NCBI GenBank assembly: GCA_937981515.1
Contig: CALJNY010000314.1
Coordinates: 1-8,656 of the forward strand
Length of the DNA: 8,656 nt
Source of the DNA: an uncultured Collinsella sp.
GTDB lineage: Bacteria; Actinomycetota; Coriobacteriia; Coriobacteriales; Coriobacteriaceae
Direction of reading: 5' to 3'
Every line of letters begins with the position of its first letter. Within the stretch, counting starts at the first letter, position 1. Of the stretch, positions 4,726 to 8,656 are shown in pieces. The notes under the pieces are model-generated. The model saw only the letters and a list, made by a program, of their open reading frames with translations. It searched no databases and had not been told where the DNA came from. Made by a program: the position numbers and the translations under genes.

Positions 4726-7700
4726 TTAATCATCGTCGGACGCGCCCAGCTGCTGCAGCAGCATGAGTGCCGCGGCCACCGGGCCGGTGCCGTCGTTGGC
4801 GTCGAGACCGCGACCCAGGCCGCTGCCCGCGCCGGCGCCCGCCTTGTAGGGCACCGACAGCTTGCGGCTCTTGGGAAAGTTCACCGCGCCATAGCGGGTC
4901 TTAAGGTCAAAGGCCACCTTCTTGGGCACGTCGACGCCCAAAAACGTGATGCGACCGCCGCTGAACGTGACACCCTCGAGCCCTAGGCGCTCGCCGCGGA
5001 TACGAATGCGTGCGCGGTTGAACAGGTTGAGTCCCGCCAACGGCAGCTCACCATGCGCGGCCTCGGTCTCTTCCTGTACCTCGTCAATGCTCTCCAGGTC
5101 CTCGGCCGCCGCGAGCTTGCGGTACACGAGCACGCGCTGGTCCACCGCCGGCAGGTACTCCTCGGACAAGAAGTAGTCGGCCGGCAGGTTAATACCCACG
5201 CTCGCCGCCTCCACGCCGGCATCGTCATCGCCGCGCGCCTCGGCCACGGCCTGGCCCAGCATCTGCGTAAACAGGTCAAAGCCCACGCTCGACAGATTGC
5301 CGTGCTGCTCGGCTCCCATAAGCGAACCGGCGCCACGGATCTCTAGGTCGCGCATGGCGATGCGCATGCCGCTGCCCAGGTCCTGGAACTCGGAAAGTGC
5401 GGTCAGGCGCGCCGTTGCCTCCTCGGTGAGCGGCAGCTCGCCCGGGAACATAAAGTACGCGTAGGCCTGCGTGGCAGAGCGGCCCACACGGCCCTTGAGC
5501 TGGTAGAGCTGCGCCAGGCCAAGGCGCTGCGAGTCCTCGATGATCAGCGTGTTGGCCGTTGCGTTGTCGATGCCGCTCTCCACGATGGTCGTGGCGATGA
5601 GCACGTCGATCTTCTTGGTCGCGAACTCGATCATCACGTCCTCGACCTCGCGCGGGCTCATCTTGCCGTGCGCCACACCCACGCGCGCCTCGGGCGCGGC
5701 CTCGTGCACGCGTGCCACGGCGTCGTCGATGGTCTTGACGCGGTTGGACACGTAGTACACCTGACCGCCGCGACCCACCTCTAGGCGAATCGCCGCGCTC
5801 ACCACATCGGGGTCATACTCCCCCACGTGCACGATCACGGGGCGACGCCCGGTCGGCGGTGTGGTGATCAGGCTCATGTCGCGCACGCCGCTCGTGGCCA
5901 TCTGCATGGTTCGCGGAATAGGCGTTGCCGAAAGCGTGAGCACGTCAATCTGCTCACGCAGGTTCTTGAGCTGTTCCTTGTGCTGCACGCCAAAGCGCTG
6001 TTCCTCGTCGATGATCACCAGGCCCAGGTTCTTGGGGTTCACATCGGCCGAAAGCAGGCGGTGCGTGCCGATAAGCACGTCGATCGTGCCCTCGGCAAAC
6101 GCCTTGAGCGCGCGCTTCTGCTGCGCCGGCGTGCGGAAGCGGCTGAGCACCTCAACCTCGAGGCCAAACGGGGCAAAGCGCTCGAAGAAGGTCTCGTAGT
6201 GCTGCTGGGCCAGAATGGTCGTGGGGCAGAGCACCATGACCTGGCGGCCGGAGTCCACACACTTAAACGCCGCACGCAGGGCGACCTCGGTCTTGCCAAA
6301 GCCCACGTCGCCGCACAGCAGGCGGTCCATGGGCTTTGGCGCTTCCATGTCGGCCTTAATGTCGGCGATGGCCTCCAGCTGGTCGCGTGTCTCGTCGTAA
6401 GGAAAGCTCTCCTCCATCTCGATTTGCTCGGGCGTGTCGGGCGGGCAGGCGATACCGGTAATCGACGAGCGGCGCGTATACAGGTCGACCAGGTCAAACG
6501 CCAGCTTTTTGGCATTCTTGCGCGCCTTGTTGGTAGCCCGCGTCCAGTCGGCGGTGTTGAGCCTGGTCAGGCGCGGCTTATCGCCGTCGGGACCAACGTA
6601 GCGCGTAATGCGGTCAACCTGCTCCAGTGGCACGTAGAGCTTGTCGCCGTCGGCATATTCCAGCAAAAAGTAGTCGCGCTCCTTGCCGCCCACTTCCTGG
6701 CGCGCAATCTCGCTAAAGAGCGCGATGCCGTGGGTAGCGTGCACCACGTAGTCGCCCGGCTTAAACGGGAACGTGATTTGCGTAATGTCCACCTTGCGGC
6801 GGCTGCGCGCGCGGTTGGCGTCCATGCGGGCGTTGAGGTCGGCGATCGAGAACACGGCCAAATTGGCGTCGGGGACCACCACGCCCTGCGGCAGGGCGGC
6901 ATCGACAAAGGTCACGCGTCCGCGCGAGATGGTGGGCACGGCGGCACCGGCGGCAGCCTGGGCCGCGCCCGCCTCGAGCGAGCGGGCGTTAAGTGCGTCG
7001 GCGCGGCGCTCGCGGATTGCAGCATGGGCCTCCTGGCGTGCGGCACGGTCGGCGGAATCCGCCGCTGCCACGCGCACGCGGTCGCCGATAGCGTCGGCGT
7101 TTTCGGGCGCGGCCGTCAGCGACTCCTCAAAGGTAATGCCCTCGTCACCAAAGGTGAGCTCCATCGACTCGCGCGCACCGCGGTCGGGAATGGCAAACAC
7201 GCAGGCGTAGCGCTTGCCCACGACTTCCTGGATGCGCGTCATAAAACGGTTGTCCGAGCCTACGATAGCAGGCTGCTCAATCTTGAGCTCGGCCGTCACC
7301 GCGCCGCCGGCACGGATGAGGCTCACGTAGTTCAGGCGCTGCTGGGCACCAAAGTCGAGCTGCTGGGCACGTACATACAGGCCATCCAGTCGGTCAATCC
7401 CCGCCTCGCCGGCACGGGCCTCGATATCCTCGTAGGCGCGCAGGCAATCGTCGAACAGCGAGCGTGGCTCGGACAGCACCACGAGCGCCTTGCCACTCAC
7501 GTGCGACAGTGGGCTCACGGTTTGGCCGTACATCACCGGCAAAAAGCGGTCGAGCTCGGGCGTGACGATGCGCGCATCCACCATCTCGAGCAGCGCCGCT
7601 AGCTTACTGTCGTCCTGGCTGGCGCGATAGAGCGCCACATGCATGTTGTGGACGGCTTCGTCGGTGAGCGCCAGCTCACGGCAGGGGAAGATCTCGATGC

Positions 7701-8358
7701 TGTCCTCGTTGCCGATGGTCTGCCCCGTTGAGCTCACCATGCGGCGGATGCGATCGATCTCGTCGCCGAAGAACTCGATGCGCACGGGCGCTTTTTCCTG
7801 CGCGGGAAACACCTCGACGGTGTCGCCGTGCACGCGGAACAGGCCGGGCGCGTCGGCGGCGCCGGCATTCGTGTAGCCCATGCCCACCAGGCGCTGCGGC
7901 ACCTCGTCAAAAGGGATCTCCTCGCCCACCGCGAAGGTCGTGGACTCCCAGTAGCGGCTCTCGACCGGCGGCACGCAGCGCAGCAGCGCGCGAGCCGAGG
8001 CGACCATGATGCAGTTGTCCCCGCGCACGATGCGCCCGAGCGCCTCGCAGCGCTGGGCCACCACGGCGTCGTCGGGCGCCTGTTCGCGCCAAGGGTAGTC
8101 CTTACGCTCGGGAAAACGGCACACGTGTGCCAGGCCCACATAAGCGGCAAGGCTGCGCGCGGCGCGATCGGCCGCGTCCTCGCCGCTCACAATGTAGACC
8201 GTGGGGCGCGGACGACGTGCAAACTGGGCGGCGGCCATAAGCGTGCGACCCGACTGCGACACGGCCAGCGTCACGTCCTCGCCGGCATCGAGTCCGGCCT
8301 CGACAGTCTGCAAGGCCTCGGCAGTGTAGAGCTGCGCGGCTATACGGTGAATGAGCAT
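4726..8358 (-). CDS. mfd: Transcription-repair coupling factor Mfd
   Basis: 1210 residues, somewhat longer than the 1148 of E. coli Mfd. Mfd binds RNA polymerase stalled at DNA damage, pushes it off with an ATP-driven DNA translocase and recruits UvrA. Domains in order: a UvrB-like N-terminal region (about 1-350, UvrA-binding part about 125-215), domain 3 (about 355-520), the CarD-like RNA-polymerase-interacting domain (about 531-600, FKPGDYVVHATHGIALF), translocase lobe 1 with Walker A GDVGFGKTE (683-691), DEEQ (784-787) and SATPIPRT (810-817), lobe 2 with ATTIVESGIDN (922-932) and QLKGRVGRS (953-961), and a C-terminal TRCF domain (about 1050-1170). All helicase motifs are intact. An Ala/Arg-rich insertion (about 412-475) and a Gly-rich tail (about 1172-1190) add length. 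The ATG at 8358 follows a strong GGAGG at 6-nt spacing. It is the first gene of the minus-strand series and is directly preceded by a terminator-like hairpin. Confidence 0.98.
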   Translation of the reverse strand: MLIHRIAAQLYTAEALQTVEAGLDAGEDVTLAVSQSGRTLMAAAQFARRPRPTVYIVSGEDAADRAARSLAAYVGLAHVCRFPERKDYPWREQAPDDAVVAQRCEALGRIVRGDNCIMVASARALLRCVPPVESRYWESTTFAVGEEIPFDEVPQRLVGMGYTNAGAADAPGLFRVHGDTVEVFPAQEKAPVRIEFFGDEIDRIRRMVSSTGQTIGNEDSIEIFPCRELALTDEAVHNMHVALYRASQDDSKLAALLEMVDARIVTPELDRFLPVMYGQTVSPLSHVSGKALVVLSEPRSLFDDCLRAYEDIEARAGEAGIDRLDGLYVRAQQLDFGAQQRLNYVSLIRAGGAVTAELKIEQPAIVGSDNRFMTRIQEVVGKRYACVFAIPDRGARESMELTFGDEGITFEESLTAAPENADAIGDRVRVAAADSADRAARQEAHAAIRERRADALNARSLEAGAAQAAAGAAVPTISRGRVTFVDAALPQGVVVPDANLAVFSIADLNARMDANRARSRRKVDITQITFPFKPGDYVVHATHGIALFSEIARQEVGGKERDYFLLEYADGDKLYVPLEQVDRITRYVGPDGDKPRLTRLNTADWTRATNKARKNAKKLAFDLVDLYTRRSSITGIACPPDTPEQIEMEESFPYDETRDQLEAIADIKADMEAPKPMDRLLCGDVGFGKTEVALRAAFKCVDSGRQVMVLCPTTILAQQHYETFFERFAPFGLEVEVLSRFRTPAQQKRALKAFAEGTIDVLIGTHRLLSADVNPKNLGLVIIDEEQRFGVQHKEQLKNLREQIDVLTLSATPIPRTMQMATSGVRDMSLITTPPTGRRPVIVHVGEYDPDVVSAAIRLEVGRGGQVYYVSNRVKTIDDAVARVHEAAPEARVGVAHGKMSPREVEDVMIEFATKKIDVLIATTIVESGIDNATANTLIIEDSQRLGLAQLYQLKGRVGRSATQAYAYFMFPGELPLTEEATARLTALSEFQDLGSGMRIAMRDLEIRGAGSLMGAEQHGNLSSVGFDLFTQMLGQAVAEARGDDDAGVEAASVGINLPADYFLSEEYLPAVDQRVLVYRKLAAAEDLESIDEVQEETEAAHGELPLAGLNLFNRARIRIRGERLGLEGVTFSGGRITFLGVDVPKKVAFDLKTRYGAVNFPKSRKLSVPYKAGAGAGSGLGRGLDANDGTGPVAAALMLLQQLGASDDD

Positions 8359-8383
8359 GCTGTTCCTCCGGCATCGCTACGCC

Positions 8384-8411
8384 AAAAGCCCGCCGAGGCA
8401 AGCTCGGCGGG
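8384..8411 (-). terminator. Terminator-like hairpin directly upstream of mfd
   Basis: On the minus strand, CCCGCCGAG (8411-8403) pairs perfectly with CTCGGCGGG (8397-8389), with loop CTTGC, followed by CTTTTGG. The U-run is short (4). The element ends transcripts running leftward from beyond 8411. It lies 14 nt upstream of the GGAGG ribosome-binding site of mfd, leaving no room for a promoter in between, so mfd must be transcribed through it. Confidence 0.75.
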
Positions 8412-8428
8412 TCGTTCGTCAAAGTTCA

Positions 8429-8602
8429 TTAACGTTTATGGTACCGCACGACCCCGTGACCAAAAGCCAAAGCGACATCATGCCAAATGTTGCCCACAAC
8501 GGTCTTGCCAACGCGTTTTCCCAGCTTATTAATCCACTCTCCGTTTTTTGATTTGTTGTCTTCCGGCAGCGATTTACACCGTCCGCGCCCCCTGGCGAGC
8601 AT
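8429..8602 (-). CDS. Possible small ORF upstream of mfd, doubtful
   Basis: A 57-residue open frame from an ATG at 8602 to a TAA at 8429-8431; a TTG at 8614 would add four residues. The product would be basic and soluble, without a membrane segment or a motif I recognise. In its favour, a terminator hairpin begins 17 nt after the stop codon. Against it, there is no ribosome-binding site ahead of either start, and its third codon positions lack the strong G/C bias of every other gene here. It may be a chance frame. Confidence 0.15.
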   Translation of the reverse strand: MLARGRGRCKSLPEDNKSKNGEWINKLGKRVGKTVVGNIWHDVALAFGHGVVRYHKR

Positions 8603-8620
8603 TTCGAGCTGCAAAGCGCC

Positions 8621-8626
8621 TATAAT
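8621..8626 (+). promoter_or_regulatory. Candidate plus-strand -10 element (TATAAT)
   Basis: A perfect TATAAT in a locally AT-rich stretch, pointing out of the right edge. No convincing -35 is found 16-18 nt upstream and there is no TGn extension. If real, transcription would begin near 8633 and serve a rightward gene, which would make it divergent from mfd. Confidence 0.3.
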
Positions 8627-8656
8627 TGATATTGCTTACGTATTCAATGTCACTTT

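Larger units (their letters stand above)
8412..8656. other. AT-richer intergenic region upstream of mfd
   Basis: About 245 nt without a convincing gene. It is clearly richer in A and T than the flanking mfd coding sequence. It must hold, or transmit transcription from, the promoter of mfd. On the minus strand, TTGAAT (8649-8644) and TATAGG (8626-8621) are 17 nt apart, a weak -35/-10 pair. On the plus strand, TATAAT occupies the same bases as TATAGG's region at 8621-8626. No tRNA-like fold or conserved RNA that I recognise is present. Confidence 0.5.

Noticed and set aside
3791..4729. A 312-codon open frame on the plus strand opposite the PAP2 gene
   Set aside because: It is very rich in Arg, His, Lys and Asp with no hydrophobic core, as expected for the antisense of a membrane protein. 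The opposite strand has clear PAP2 motifs.
5827..7602. A 591-codon open frame on the plus strand inside mfd
   Set aside because: It lies fully antisense to helicase and RID motifs of Mfd. Its product is rich in His, Arg, Leu, Val and Gly with no domain I recognise, which fits a shadow frame.
8351..8551. A 66-codon plus-strand ORF across the mfd start and the upstream hairpin
   Set aside because: It begins inside mfd on the opposite strand, has no ribosome-binding site, and runs through the terminator stem. Nothing in its sequence suggests a protein.
1..8656. tRNA or rRNA genes, CRISPR arrays, insertion sequences, prophage or defence genes
   Set aside because: I saw no cloverleaf with a T-loop motif, no regularly spaced repeats, no transposase or integrase reading frame, and no known defence domain. 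The window is compact chromosomal coding sequence.

Overview
The window looks like chromosomal DNA from a high-GC Gram-positive gut bacterium. The class Coriobacteriia (for example Collinsella) is my best guess. This rests on GC-rich coding sequence with strongly G/C-ending codons, an actinobacterial-style Mfd of 1210 residues, and the mix of families present. It is an inference; I could run no similarity search.

Left part (1-2045): a sugar-isomerase (SIS) fold protein of the FrlB/FraB deglycase type is encoded on the minus strand (125-1117). It is divergent from a GntR/HutC-type regulator on the plus strand (1323-2045). The 205-bp region between them is AT-rich and carries six copies of an ATACA-type half-site, including a near-identical 17-bp direct repeat, a 13-bp palindrome and an inverted copy. 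It also holds a separate perfect 9-bp inverted repeat. The simplest reading is a local regulon: the GntR protein controls itself and the deglycase in response to a phosphorylated Amadori-type sugar-amine. Any transporter or kinase partners would lie left of the window.

Middle and right (2067-8358): four minus-strand genes follow each other in transcription order: mfd (transcription-repair coupling factor), a PAP2-family membrane phosphatase, a low-specificity L-threonine aldolase, and a GNAT acetyltransferase of the phosphinothricin-acetyltransferase type. The first three are separated by about 45-56 nt and could be one transcript. A strong intrinsic terminator (14-bp stem) ends the aldolase gene, and its U-tract abuts the ribosome-binding site of the acetyltransferase. 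A similar hairpin plus U-run sits just ahead of the mfd ribosome-binding site. The acetyltransferase and the GntR gene converge, and their junction holds a short repeat-like element.

Right end (8359-8656): apart from the terminator, this is an AT-richer stretch. It has a weak minus-strand small ORF and a perfect TATAAT on the plus strand that may drive a gene beyond the window. I saw no tRNA, rRNA, CRISPR array, insertion sequence or phage gene. Most of the window is ordinary chromosomal content. The unusual signals are the operator array, the two terminator-before-RBS arrangements, and the element at the convergent junction.
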